64,000 nucleotides of DNA from Clostridium sp. C2-6-12 (GTDB taxonomy: Bacteria; Bacillota; Clostridia; Clostridiales; Clostridiaceae). Under the pieces are notes generated by a model. That model was not told the origin of the DNA, made no database searches, and was given only the letters and a program-made list of their open reading frames with translations. Positions 44,197 to 54,013 of the stretch are shown in pieces (position 1 is the first letter of the stretch; every line of letters starts with the position of its first letter). Made by a program: the position numbers and the translations under genes. Where the stretch lies: NCBI RefSeq assembly GCF_009928485.1, contig NZ_JAABNP010000007.1, positions 124,001 to 188,000 on the forward strand. Direction: 5' to 3'.

Positions 44197-45096
44197 TTAA
44201 AGCTCTAAGCTAGAGTTGGAGGTGGCTTCAATCACAAAGTCTTTAAACATTTGGGTAGAAGAAGGCATATTTCCATTTTTTCTCCATCCCATATGGATCG
44301 TCCTGTAACATTGCTGTTCTTTTATTTTTAGTATGGATACTTCATCTGTTTTTAAATTAGGAGTATTGGGAACAACTGAAATACCTAACCCTGCACTTAC
44401 AAACCCTGTAACTACCATTGTACTTTCACTAGGTTTCATTATCACCTTTGGAGTAAAACCAAAACTTTGAAAGACAGAACATACTTTACTTTTTATCCTT
44501 TCTGAAAAGAACACAAAATTTTCGTTCTTTAAGTCCATTAATAATATTTCTGATTTGTGGGCAAGATGATGATTTTTAGGAACAATTATAACTAGTTCCT
44601 CTTTTTTTATTGGAATTGATTCTATTTCTTTGTACTTTTCACTTTCTTGCAATTCATCATAGAATCCTAAATCAAACGTTCCATTCACTAAGCCATTTAA
44701 AATATTTATGGTTGATTCCATGCAATATTCAAATTTTACATTTGGACATTTATTTAAAAAGTCACTTATAATCGTTGGTATAAAATTTGTTCCTATAGTA
44801 TAAAGTGATGAAATTGAAATTGTCCCTGTAGATGGATTTACCATATCCTTCAGTTCCTGAATCCCTTCATTAATTTCCTTTATAGCCGTTTCTGCGCGTT
44901 TGAGAAATATACTGCCATATCTAGTCAATCTTATACTACGTCCATTTTTTTCAAATAAAGGCACATCAAGCTCTTCTTCTAATCTAGAAATGGCCTTGCT
45001 TAGGGCTGGCTGTGTTACCGAAAGTAATTTAGCTGCCTCAGTAAAATTCTCAGTTTCCGCTATTGTTTTAAAATACTCCAACTGCTGCCAGTTCAT
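44197..45096 (-). CDS. LysR-family transcriptional regulator
   Basis: A 299-residue LysR protein. The helix-turn-helix is in ENFTEAAKLLSVTQPALSKAISRLEEEL (residues ~16-43), with an effector domain from ~90 on. It starts behind GGGGG and is divergent from a nitroreductase gene with 277 bp between them, the usual arrangement of a LysR activator and its target. A deleted second copy of the same pair lies at 36341-36434. No inducer can be deduced. Confidence 0.93.
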   Translation of the reverse strand: MNWQQLEYFKTIAETENFTEAAKLLSVTQPALSKAISRLEEELDVPLFEKNGRSIRLTRYGSIFLKRAETAIKEINEGIQELKDMVNPSTGTISISSLYTIGTNFIPTIISDFLNKCPNVKFEYCMESTINILNGLVNGTFDLGFYDELQESEKYKEIESIPIKKEELVIIVPKNHHLAHKSEILLMDLKNENFVFFSERIKSKVCSVFQSFGFTPKVIMKPSESTMVVTGFVSAGLGISVVPNTPNLKTDEVSILKIKEQQCYRTIHMGWRKNGNMPSSTQMFKDFVIEATSNSSLEL

Positions 45097-45373
45097 TATA
45101 TGCCCCCTTAATATTTTGTCAGTAAATATTTAATAAAAATCAATAAGTCAATATACAAACTCATAACTAAAAGTTATGGATTAAATGAAAAAATTTAATT
45201 GGACTCAATTGAATTTTATTGATATTATTATATTGATTTATGAATTATATTTAATATTTCATAAGCAAATTATAAAATTTATTTATATGTTTGTCAAAAT
45301 AAAGATATTGTCTATAGCTTCAGTTAAATACTTAGCCAACATTAAATTTCTTTAAATTGAAGGGAGAAAAATT

Positions 45374-45934
45374 ATGAACGAAATAATCCAAAATATTTTA
45401 ACAAGAAGAAGTGTAAGAACTTATAAGGAAGATCAAATTTCTGATGAAGATTTAAACACAATCCTTGAAGCTGCAAAATTTGCTCCAAGTGGAATGGGAA
45501 AACAAGACTGGCATTTTACAGCAGTGCAAAATAAAGAAAAAATTGAAAAGCTGATTTCTGCTATAAAAGAAGCTCTACAAAATTCTCCAGTTGAGCAATT
45601 AAAAAAGATGGGAAGCAATATTAATTTCAATCCCTTCTATAATGCACCAACTATAATAATCACAGCTTATGACAAAAACTCACTTACAAAAGTATCAGAT
45701 TGCGCAGCTGCACTTGAAAATATTTTCTTAGCTGCCCATTCGCTTGATATTGGCTCATGCTGGATTCATATACTAGCAATCACAGGAGATGATCCTAAGG
45801 TTAGAAGCATACTTACAGAATTAGGCATTCCTGAAGATTATGAAGTATCTGGCACAGCAACTTTAGGCTTTAATAGTAAAGAAGCTCCAAAGGCTGCTCC
45901 AAGAAAAGAAGGAACTGTTAATATTGTAAAATAA
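45374..45934 (+). CDS. Nitroreductase-family FMN oxidoreductase
   Basis: A 186-residue nitroreductase. The N-terminal FMN-phosphate-binding TRRSVRTYKED and AAKFAPSGMGKQDWHF are typical. CAAALENIFLAAHSLDIGSCWIHIL forms the dimer and flavin region, and a TLGFNSKEAPKAAPRKEGT tail closes it. It uses NAD(P)H to reduce nitro or quinone compounds; the physiological substrate is unknown. Preceded by AAGGGAG. Controlled in all likelihood by the divergent LysR gene. The relic of a duplicate of its last codons is at 36405-36434. Confidence 0.92.
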   Translation: MNEIIQNILTRRSVRTYKEDQISDEDLNTILEAAKFAPSGMGKQDWHFTAVQNKEKIEKLISAIKEALQNSPVEQLKKMGSNINFNPFYNAPTIIITAYDKNSLTKVSDCAAALENIFLAAHSLDIGSCWIHILAITGDDPKVRSILTELGIPEDYEVSGTATLGFNSKEAPKAAPRKEGTVNIVK

Positions 45935-45940
45935 AATTAA

Positions 45941-45974
45941 AGCTGAGGCTTTCTAAATTTAGAGAACCTCAGCT
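45941..45974. terminator. Terminator hairpin (family 2, copy 1)
   Basis: AGCTGAGG and CCTCAGCT with a mostly paired interior. On the minus strand it is followed by TTAATTTTATTTTA. Related hairpins lie at 57715-57750 and 63102-63134. Confidence 0.7.
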
Positions 45975-46038
45975 CATAAAAGTGGAATACCACCACAATG
46001 GCGACTATGAAAACTCATTCAAGTAATAAAGATATTTC

Positions 46039-46278
46039 TTAGCTAGATATTATTTCTGTGTAATTGTGAATTAAGTTATTATGGTTATAGCAGAGACCAC
46101 AACTACAACGTGTATCTCCAAATTTCAAGTCGTAAGCATCTGAAAGTTCTACATTAACTTTAATAACCTTTTCTGCAAAATCTGACTGTTCCTTTGCTAC
46201 TTCTAGTAGCTTATCTGCCTTAACTAAGGCATTTCCAGTTTGATTTGCTCTTCTTTTACTATAAAGGAGTTTATTTCT
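46039..46278 (-). pseudogene. Orphan coding-like fragment, Cys-rich C-terminus, no start codon
   Basis: A frame of 79 codons with no usable start, ending ALVKADKLLEVAKE...RCSCGLCYNHNNLIHN and a stop at 46039. Composition is strongly protein-like, with a CxCxxC cluster. It overlaps the 3' end of the DUF1848 gene in another frame. I do not recognise the family. It is most likely the C-terminal relic of a truncated gene, with the DUF1848 gene fused over its 5' part. Confidence 0.45.
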
Positions 46279-47168
46279 CTATCCGTAATTTTTTCATTCC
46301 CAGTTAAATTGCCAATAAGCAAAGACGAGTTAACATCATGTTCTAGAATTTGTTTTTCAACAGTTTCTTTGCTAAAATTGGCATAGCAATATAAGCAGTT
46401 GTGCTTGCAGCTATTATATGCACCCATATCTATGCTTTTTACGCAACCACAAACCTCTCTCTGATTTGGATCTTTCTGAGCATTAATATTACAGCCTAAA
46501 AGCTTAGAGATTAATTTATCATCTATGCATTTACCATGATTAATTCCGAATTTATCTAATGGTATTTCCTCTGAACAAGACTCTAAAATCAAATTGTATT
46601 TAAATGCTATTTTAGAAAGTCTATCTGCCATTTCTTCCATATCACTTTTAAGTAATGATGTTACTTTTATTTCTTTCATATTCAGCTCAGTCTTTTTATA
46701 TAAATCCAGGAAACTAATAACACATTTATCTGTGCAATTACATAATTTTTGTGCAAGATATTCAAACCACTTATAATGATATTCTTTAGTATAAATATCA
46801 GTTAATATTATAGGATCATACCTCCATACTACTTTTTCCTTACCTATCCTTTCAGATAATTCAATGAAGGTGTCAATAATGTGTTTTTTCCTTGGAACAT
46901 TGGGTTCTAAGGATTTATCATAAGGGGTAAGGGTAAATTGGAAGTAATAATTATAGCCTTTTAAGAGTTCTAATTGGTTTAACATAGGTTTTGGATTTTT
47001 AGTCCAAAACACAATGCAATCAATGACACTTGGATTTATATCTACCCTGCTTATTTGATGTGGATTCATAGGATTTTTCACTAAGAAAAAACCTTCTTCA
47101 AGTCTATTAAAAAACCATTTGCTATAGAATGCAGGTATATCTGTTCTTCTGCTTACACTTAAAATCAC
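46224..47168 (-). CDS. DUF1848 family protein with Cys cluster
   Basis: A 314-residue protein starting at a GTG 7 bp after AGGAGG. It begins ILSVSRRTDIPAFYSKWF, characteristic of DUF1848. The C-terminal part has CGCVKSIDMGAYNSCKHNCLYCYAN, an iron-sulfur-type Cys cluster recalling spore photoproduct lyase and radical SAM proteins (CxxxCxxC form). TIM-barrel-like in the middle. The function of DUF1848 is not established. It lies 174 bp after the Wadjet operon's last gene and is probably separate. Confidence 0.85.
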   Translation of the reverse strand: MILSVSRRTDIPAFYSKWFFNRLEEGFFLVKNPMNPHQISRVDINPSVIDCIVFWTKNPKPMLNQLELLKGYNYYFQFTLTPYDKSLEPNVPRKKHIIDTFIELSERIGKEKVVWRYDPIILTDIYTKEYHYKWFEYLAQKLCNCTDKCVISFLDLYKKTELNMKEIKVTSLLKSDMEEMADRLSKIAFKYNLILESCSEEIPLDKFGINHGKCIDDKLISKLLGCNINAQKDPNQREVCGCVKSIDMGAYNSCKHNCLYCYANFSKETVEKQILEHDVNSSLLIGNLTGNEKITDREINSFIVKEEQIKLEMP

Positions 47169-47308
47169 AAGCTCACCTCCTCTAAAACATGATTTATATT
47201 TAAAGGTTAAGGAGTATCTTTTTAAATACTCCTTAAATTTAAATACGTGAGTTTCGCATAAACTATAGTCTATATTTCATATAACAACAATTTATCCTAA
47301 CTTGTACA

Positions 47309-47340
47309 TGGTAAATTTAAACAGGGGTCTGACCCCTGTT
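47309..47340. repeat. GGGTCWGACCC element, copy 1
   Basis: A 21-bp perfect palindrome centred at 47330, with core AGGGGTCTGACCCCT. It is preceded by ATGGTAAATTTAAAC and shares about 26 of 32 bases with the element at 57778-57809. It sits right at the 3' end of the jetC gene, 2 bp beyond the stop. It can fold as a hairpin on either strand, but there is no strong U-tract. Confidence 0.65.
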
Positions 47341-47342
47341 AA

Positions 47343-50300
47343 TTAAAACATGGTCATTTGATTAACTTGGCCAAGCCTTTCTAATTTTTCTGAATCTGCA
47401 TCCTTTAGGAAAGCTTTTTTAATTTCTCTTTCATTTGTTAGAATTTGACTGTTTCCATTTTCACTACTTCTAAGCTTACAGCTATATACAATAGGAAAAT
47501 ATGTCCTTATAAACTTTCCTTCTGCATGCGCTGTTAAAGCTATAATTTGAAATCCCAACTGCTCTGCAATGAAAAATACTGGATCAAGTACATGATCACT
47601 TGAGGCTTTACCAAATGGATTATCAACAATAACTGTTCTATAATGACTCTTTAATGGAATTATTTGTTTTCTTTTTTCAGCAACATAGTTAAGTATTCCT
47701 AAGAATAAAGCCATGTTTTTACTCCATTTCTCTCCTCCAGACCATGAATTAGATTCTTCCCATGAAAATGGCATACTGCTCATTTTACCATCATTAGTTA
47801 CTTTTCTGCACTTTACAGTAATCTTCTTATGATTCATTACAATAGGAAGCAACTGCTTTGATTGAAGCCATTTTTCAATAGACTTCTTAACTTTTTCTTG
47901 ATTTTCAACTCCATTCTCATCTCGGTATTCTTCACCTTCAAGTTTTTTTAGAATCCAGTTTATATGATTATAAAGCTCTAATTTTCCATCTTTCTCATTC
48001 CAATCGGGCACATTAAACAAATAAATTTCTTTCCAATTATCTTCAATTTTAATCTTAGTTTTCTTAGGAATTGTTTTTAGTTCTTGAGCCATAATTACTA
48101 AATATGAGTGCAGGTGATTTATAAACTGCTTCATTTCTTCATCGTGTTCACGCATATCATTTTCTAGCAATTCTATTGTTCTATTTATACGTTCACTCAT
48201 TATATTCTGCCATTCAATAATATCTTTATAGCTTTTTCTATAATTCACACCATCAACTGCCATTTTCTTTAATTTGACATCTAATATTTTATTTTCACAG
48301 AAATTTAAAAACTTTTCCCTTTGCTCCTTAGTTTCTTCAAATTTTACCTCTAACTGTTTTTGTACTTTTGCTATGTGCTTAGAAATTTTATCTACTATCT
48401 CTTTTTTCTTATATGAGAAATTATTTTTTACTTCTTCCTTTAATTCAATTTCTTTAATAGCTTCATTTAAAAAAGGATATCCTGCATTACATAGTTCTAA
48501 TTTTTTTGTAACCTCATCTAATTCCATTTTTTCTTCATTTACTCTTTTTTCTTCTACCTGAAGCTTTTGACTCTTTTCTTCCAAAACTTTTTTTTCATTA
48601 TTTAAAAGTTCTTCCACCTCTTCTAAGGCTTCATTAAATATTATTAGATTTTCATAATTTTTTTCATAATCCTCTTTTTTAGTTTCATATATAGTTCTAC
48701 TCTTTTCATAGTTCTTACTTAGCTGCTCATATTCTTGTTTTTCTAAACTTATGAGTTTCTTTAAGTCATTAATTTCGTCCAAGAGCTTACTTATTTCATC
48801 ATTATTCACTATGCCTATAAATTCTTCATCTATTTCAATTTCAAGACCTTTTTTAAAGTTTTCCAAATCCTTATATAATGATGTTACTCTTTTTTGTCTT
48901 TCGTTAAACTCATCTTCTAAACTCTTTCTGCTTTTCTGCTTATTTTCTAATTTATCCTTTAAAGTTTTTCTAATATCAATTAAAGCTCCTATGGTCTTAC
49001 TTGAACTTTGAGGCATTGCTTCTTTAACCTCATTATAAAAATCATTTAATTTAACATTCTCTCTGCTATTTTTTACTGTACTTAATTCATTTATCAGTTC
49101 TTGTTTAATTTCGTTTTTATATTTAATATCACTTTGAATTTTTTTTATTTGAATACTTAAAATTTCAATTTCACTTTTTAGTTTTTTTATATCTATAATA
49201 AGTTTTTTATTCTTATTATTCTTAATAAAATATTCATTAGCTTTATCAAGCTTCTTTTCTATATCTGCTCTTCCTTCTCTGCAATTTAAAAGTTCTGCAT
49301 CAATTTTCCTAAGCTCTATAGCTATATCCTCTAGTCTTTTTTCAAATTGCTTTATAGCTTTACCAACTGAATTTTTATTTAAATCCACTTCCTCAAGAAG
49401 CTTTCTCGCATTGGTAAATTCTTCATATGAATTTACCTCATAGAAATTTTTTAAATCTTTTAATAAAGCATCCGCAATTATATATTCCTTTTCTTTTTCT
49501 ACTCTTTGTTTTTTAGCTTGTTCAGCCTTTTCATTTATTTCTTTTCTGTAGGTTTCAAAAAAATTCTGTGTAATATTATCCTTCCATGGAGCCGGCACAA
49601 CAATATTATCTCTATTAAAAGCTTTATCACCAACAAGTATGTCTCTGGCTTCTTTTTCATCTAAAACTATTACTGGATTTATTAATTTATCTAAGATTTT
49701 GTTTAGCTTTTCATTTAATTTTTCTTTTTCTTTCTCAGAAACTACTAAGGTTATAGCCCAATATGGAAATTTATCTAAATAAACTATTTCTGATAAATTA
49801 CTATTTTGGGCAGCTCTTTGGATATAAATAGTTCCACTTTCAATATAATCAAATTGATTTCTCCAAGAAATAAGCCATTTTTCTAGAGCCGCATCTGCAG
49901 TGTAATATTCACTTTCTTTATAATCATCAAGCCATCTATAGGAAATTCGCTCTTCAAGTATAGCTTTTTCTTTATTTTCTCTAGCCCTTTCAAGAAAATT
50001 CTCTAATTGATCGATTATGCTTACTTCTTTAGAATGCAGTGCTTCTACACCATAAAAACTATTTTTAAACTCTTTCAATCTTCTAACTAAAACCTCTTCT
50101 TCAGTTCTTATCTTATTTAGTTTTGAAGTTAATTCTATACTTTGTGTTTTAAGACTATCATATTCTTCACGCGAATTATCTAATAAGCTTTTCACTTGAA
50201 TTTCTTCATTATTTAATTCACTTTTTTTCTTTTCATTATCAAAGATTTTTTTCTCTAATTCTGATAAACTATTTTTCCATTCACTAACCTTATCTTCAAC

Positions 50301-51773
50301 ATTTTCTTGTATTTTATCAAATAAGATTTCTTTTTTAATCCTATCCATATCGTCTTCTAAAGTTTTACTTTGGCCTTCTAAACTACTTTTATTCTTTTCT
50401 AAATCTTTTTCTTCCTTTAAGTTTTCTTGTAACTCTTCTTCTCTTTCACCTATTTCAAGGCTTTCATTATTTATTTGACTTTCTATAACTTGGATTTCTT
50501 TGCTTAGTTTATCTTCCTCTTCTAAGTAGTAACCTCTTATTTCACTTGCATTTACTATTAATTCATCTTTAATGTCAGCTACTTCTTCATCTTTATCTAA
50601 ATCGTCTATTTGAACCTTATTAAGCTGGGCTAATTCTTCTTCCTCCTTAATCTCATTCTTAAACTTCAAAACATTTAAATTAGAATATCTTTTATCCTTT
50701 TCTAATTTTCTGTTTAATATTTTATTATACTCATCTTCTTTTATTTTATAAACAACTTCTTTATTGTTCATATCTTTTTCTAAAACGGCTAAGCTATAAG
50801 AAGCTTCCTTTTGTTTTAAGCTTTTCTCCTGAGCATTGACAGTATGTATTTCATTAATTATTTTAGAAAGCTTTTCATCATTTAGCTTTTGCTCTTTTTT
50901 AGCTAATTCGTATAATGCTTTTAGCTCTTCCTTTGTTTCTATTACTTTAGTATTAATCCCATCATACTCTTTATAGTAATTTATATACGTTCCAACTTGA
51001 TTTTCAACTTGTCTACTTTCATCAATTCTAGCCTTTAGTTGATTGTATTCTTTAAAATGCTCTCTTTGTTTTTCAAAGGTTTCAGCAAATTCCTTTGTTC
51101 CACCTCCTGCTAAAGCTTCTTCAACCGTTGGAATCAAAAGATTATCAACTAATTGCCCCATTGTCTTACAAGCATCAAAAAAGCTTTCAACTCCACCTTC
51201 TGCGCCATTTATATCTGCAATTCTTTCCCATTCCTTTGGAATAATTTTAAACTTATCTTCTATGTATTTATTATATTCACGTTTTACTTTAAAGACTTTT
51301 GCATTAATTCTATTTTTATTCATATTAGAATAATAGTCTTCCATTTCATCTTTATTAGCAGGTCTAAAATTCCCAGTTGCATTTTTTACTTTGAAAGGAA
51401 GTTTTTCTATTGTTTCATCATCATCTTCCTCGTATTCATAAACATATTTTAAAGAATCCACTAAACCTTTATTCATGAACAAAGTTACTGCTGTTAATGC
51501 ATATCTTCTAGGCCTTTCATTTATAATCCATTCTATTGCAATATGTGCAGTATTATTTTCAAGCATTAAAGTATTTTTTATTTTTCTATCTGCTAGCTCT
51601 TGGTTTGGTAATATTGCTTGAATTGCTGTTTGGATGAATACAGTCTTACCTCCGCCATTTTCTAAAAGAATAGCTGCATTTTCTCCATCAAACTGAAAAA
51701 TATCATCATTATATCTTTTTTGTCCATTTTCATATACTACATTAGTGAACCTTATCTTTGATATAGCTGGCAT
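47343..51773 (-). CDS. jetC: Wadjet SMC-like ATPase JetC
   Basis: The start is the ATG at 51773 (MPAISKIRFTNVV) behind AAGGAGAG, one base after the jetB stop. The product is 1476 residues. Walker A is ENGGGKT (38-44), followed by more than 1000 residues of charged coiled coil broken by a hinge-like insert (~600-740). The C-terminal head has signature WSGGEKWSKNMALFLG and Walker B HYRTVIVDNPFG. It is the motor of the JetABCD condensin-like complex, which extrudes DNA loops and directs cleavage of circular plasmids. The residue after the Walker B Asp is Asn rather than the usual Glu. Confidence 0.93.
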   Translation of the reverse strand: MPAISKIRFTNVVYENGQKRYNDDIFQFDGENAAILLENGGGKTVFIQTAIQAILPNQELADRKIKNTLMLENNTAHIAIEWIINERPRRYALTAVTLFMNKGLVDSLKYVYEYEEDDDETIEKLPFKVKNATGNFRPANKDEMEDYYSNMNKNRINAKVFKVKREYNKYIEDKFKIIPKEWERIADINGAEGGVESFFDACKTMGQLVDNLLIPTVEEALAGGGTKEFAETFEKQREHFKEYNQLKARIDESRQVENQVGTYINYYKEYDGINTKVIETKEELKALYELAKKEQKLNDEKLSKIINEIHTVNAQEKSLKQKEASYSLAVLEKDMNNKEVVYKIKEDEYNKILNRKLEKDKRYSNLNVLKFKNEIKEEEELAQLNKVQIDDLDKDEEVADIKDELIVNASEIRGYYLEEEDKLSKEIQVIESQINNESLEIGEREEELQENLKEEKDLEKNKSSLEGQSKTLEDDMDRIKKEILFDKIQENVEDKVSEWKNSLSELEKKIFDNEKKKSELNNEEIQVKSLLDNSREEYDSLKTQSIELTSKLNKIRTEEEVLVRRLKEFKNSFYGVEALHSKEVSIIDQLENFLERARENKEKAILEERISYRWLDDYKESEYYTADAALEKWLISWRNQFDYIESGTIYIQRAAQNSNLSEIVYLDKFPYWAITLVVSEKEKEKLNEKLNKILDKLINPVIVLDEKEARDILVGDKAFNRDNIVVPAPWKDNITQNFFETYRKEINEKAEQAKKQRVEKEKEYIIADALLKDLKNFYEVNSYEEFTNARKLLEEVDLNKNSVGKAIKQFEKRLEDIAIELRKIDAELLNCREGRADIEKKLDKANEYFIKNNKNKKLIIDIKKLKSEIEILSIQIKKIQSDIKYKNEIKQELINELSTVKNSRENVKLNDFYNEVKEAMPQSSSKTIGALIDIRKTLKDKLENKQKSRKSLEDEFNERQKRVTSLYKDLENFKKGLEIEIDEEFIGIVNNDEISKLLDEINDLKKLISLEKQEYEQLSKNYEKSRTIYETKKEDYEKNYENLIIFNEALEEVEELLNNEKKVLEEKSQKLQVEEKRVNEEKMELDEVTKKLELCNAGYPFLNEAIKEIELKEEVKNNFSYKKKEIVDKISKHIAKVQKQLEVKFEETKEQREKFLNFCENKILDVKLKKMAVDGVNYRKSYKDIIEWQNIMSERINRTIELLENDMREHDEEMKQFINHLHSYLVIMAQELKTIPKKTKIKIEDNWKEIYLFNVPDWNEKDGKLELYNHINWILKKLEGEEYRDENGVENQEKVKKSIEKWLQSKQLLPIVMNHKKITVKCRKVTNDGKMSSMPFSWEESNSWSGGEKWSKNMALFLGILNYVAEKRKQIIPLKSHYRTVIVDNPFGKASSDHVLDPVFFIAEQLGFQIIALTAHAEGKFIRTYFPIVYSCKLRSSENGNSQILTNEREIKKAFLKDADSEKLERLGQVNQMTMF

Positions 51774-51774
51774 T

Positions 51775-52509
51775 TTACTCACTCTCCTTCTTATCAAGAT
51801 TGTACATAAAATCAAGTATCCCTCTATTATAATCATATTCCATATAGTATCTTTGAATTATTGTTTTTGCTTTTTCTGTAAGTTCCAATTCTTCATTTCC
51901 AATATCTCTAATGAGCTCCTGAGATTCTAAAAAGTTCTTTACACTATTCAAAAAGCTCTTTCTACTTATAGTTCTTGCATTTTGTACCTTTACGGTTTCT
52001 TTTATCTCATCCATATCAAGCCATTTCTCTATAATTAAAGACCAATTATAATCATATTCTCTATCTAATTCTTTTAATTTATCTCCATTATGTTCCTTCA
52101 AACTTGAAATTCTATCATTTAAACTTTCTAGCCAATCTGAAATATTAATAAAATCTCTTGTAGACTCTATTGTTTGATAACTATCATAAAATTCCCCAAA
52201 CAATACTATTATTGAAACATACATAAGATAAATGTCTAGGTTAACTGATTTTGAAGGCAGGTAATCTTTCTTAATAGCTTCATTAGATACATGGAATATG
52301 GAATCTTTAGAAATTGGAACAAGATATATAAACTCTCCTGTTAGAAAAATTGTACAATCCACTTCTTTAGAAAACTGATCCACCAATCCCCTAATCATGT
52401 CATCAGATATGTATTGACGTAATTCATCCTTTTCACCATAACCATTTTTAGCCAATATAGAATATATTTTAAATGCTTGAATCACTTGCTCATTGCTATA
52501 AGTTATCAT
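51775..52509 (-). CDS. jetB: Wadjet subunit JetB (MukE/KITE-like)
   Basis: A 244-residue soluble, mostly helical and acidic protein between jetA and jetC. It begins MITYSNEQVIQAFKIYSIL and contains winged-helix-like stretches near the start and end. By size and position it is the MukE/KITE-type subunit that bridges the kleisin JetA. Its ATG overlaps the last 14 bases of jetA and its TAA is one base before jetC, indicating tight translational coupling. Sequence similarity alone is weak; the call rests mainly on context. Confidence 0.85.
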   Translation of the reverse strand: MITYSNEQVIQAFKIYSILAKNGYGEKDELRQYISDDMIRGLVDQFSKEVDCTIFLTGEFIYLVPISKDSIFHVSNEAIKKDYLPSKSVNLDIYLMYVSIIVLFGEFYDSYQTIESTRDFINISDWLESLNDRISSLKEHNGDKLKELDREYDYNWSLIIEKWLDMDEIKETVKVQNARTISRKSFLNSVKNFLESQELIRDIGNEELELTEKAKTIIQRYYMEYDYNRGILDFMYNLDKKESE

Positions 52510-54013
52510 CTTTATCCTCCAACTTTAAAACCATATTTTTTATTGTGAACCTTTTTGTAACTTTTAAAACATCACTTAATTCTTCAACATACAGCCTGTA
52601 TCCTTTTGCTGAAAATATATCATAAGCTTTTCCCATAAGCTCTTCTTCTTCATTATCTTCTATTTTCATAGTTATTGGTGACTTTTGATGAAGAATAATC
52701 CAAAAATCATAAAAAGAACGCTCATTTATTATTTCTTCATCATTACTCGCTTTTACAAATTCAATCAACTCTTCTATTGTAATTCTATTTACTTCTTTAT
52801 AATCTAAAGCTTTTAATATTACTTCAGCAACGCTTTTATATTTACCGCTTTGTATTTCTATTTCCTCTTTTATTTTTTCCTTGCTTAGAACATTTAAAAA
52901 TTCATCACTCTTTTCCTCTTTTTCAGTATTCTCAATTCTCTGCTTTGAAAATACGGATATTGGTGACCACGTAGTTTCACTTCCCAAATATAAAAACGGT
53001 TCTATTAATCTTCTAGTACTATTTAAAGGAAGTGGCGATGAAAAAATTCTGCTTACAATTTCCTGATTAAAGTTAAAAGAATTTATTCCTATGTAATATA
53101 AAGATTCTTGAGCTGCTTGAAGAGCTGAAGTTTTAAGTAAAATACTCTCTTTTAATAGCTTTCTATGTTCATAATGTACTTCATCTAATTCCTTATCTAT
53201 TTTTATTATTAACTCAAAGGCTTTTTTATCTTCAGCCTTATTCATTTCATTAGCAATTTTTTCTTTAGTGTCTTTTACAAAGGTTCTTAACTCTTCAAAT
53301 TCTTCATTCTCATGAGTTAATCTATCATTAATGTCACCTATTATATTCTTATATCTTTCAAATGTTTCACTTGAAACTATATTTCTATTAACTTCATGCT
53401 TTATTCTAAAAATCCTATCATAAAGATTTTTAACATCTAGATTCATCTCATCAATTTGCCTAAGTGCTCCTATAAATTCACCTTTTTCAAGCTGTTTTCT
53501 TAATATAAGCTGATTAATTGATAATTGAAATTCATTAAAATACTCCTTAGTTGCAAATATTAACTCTAAGCCTTGCTCATCTAAGGTGTAATATTGAGTA
53601 TTTGTTTCTAAATCAGCTTTATCCGCTTTCAAAATAGAATATTGTACAATATCTTCTTTTCTTGTCTCATAGTTATAAAAAGTCTTAAAATTCCTTTTCC
53701 CATTTGGTGGTCTAAAGGTTTCTATAATAGTCCTAGCTATCTTTAAAAAATCCTCATTTTCCAAATCAAATTGTTCTTCATTAACTATTTGTAAGTACTC
53801 TGCCACATCCTTAACCCCAACTTTTCTATTTCTAATAAGCATATTTTCAAAGAAAAACAGCAGAGTTAATAATCCAAAACTAAAGTAGTCAACCTTATTA
53901 TCACTTCTATCTTTTAGCTTTTTTTCATTAAGTGCATATAATGGGTCAAATAATGCTAATCTTTGTATTCTCTCATGATAATTTTCAACTACATTATTTA
54001 CATTAATCTTCAC
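52496..54013 (-). CDS. jetA: Wadjet subunit JetA (kleisin, MukF-like)
   Basis: I set the start at the GTG at 54013 (VKINVNNVVENYHERIQ), 8 bp after GGAG; a GTG three codons upstream is possible. The product is 505 residues, mainly helical, with an N-terminal winged-helix-like region, a long coiled stretch around 200-300 and a C-terminal winged-helix-like end (YEELSDVLKVTKRF region). Size and position match the kleisin subunit that connects the JetC heads and recruits JetB. It overlaps jetD by 11 bp and jetB by 14 bp. Confidence 0.87.
   Translation of the reverse strand: MKINVNNVVENYHERIQRLALFDPLYALNEKKLKDRSDNKVDYFSFGLLTLLFFFENMLIRNRKVGVKDVAEYLQIVNEEQFDLENEDFLKIARTIIETFRPPNGKRNFKTFYNYETRKEDIVQYSILKADKADLETNTQYYTLDEQGLELIFATKEYFNEFQLSINQLILRKQLEKGEFIGALRQIDEMNLDVKNLYDRIFRIKHEVNRNIVSSETFERYKNIIGDINDRLTHENEEFEELRTFVKDTKEKIANEMNKAEDKKAFELIIKIDKELDEVHYEHRKLLKESILLKTSALQAAQESLYYIGINSFNFNQEIVSRIFSSPLPLNSTRRLIEPFLYLGSETTWSPISVFSKQRIENTEKEEKSDEFLNVLSKEKIKEEIEIQSGKYKSVAEVILKALDYKEVNRITIEELIEFVKASNDEEIINERSFYDFWIILHQKSPITMKIEDNEEEELMGKAYDIFSAKGYRLYVEELSDVLKVTKRFTIKNMVLKLEDKDDNL

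Noticed and set aside
47343..54013. Chromosomal MukBEF/MksBEF condensin rather than Wadjet
   Set aside because: The presence of a TOPRIM nuclease gene at the head of the same overlapping operon identifies the defence version.
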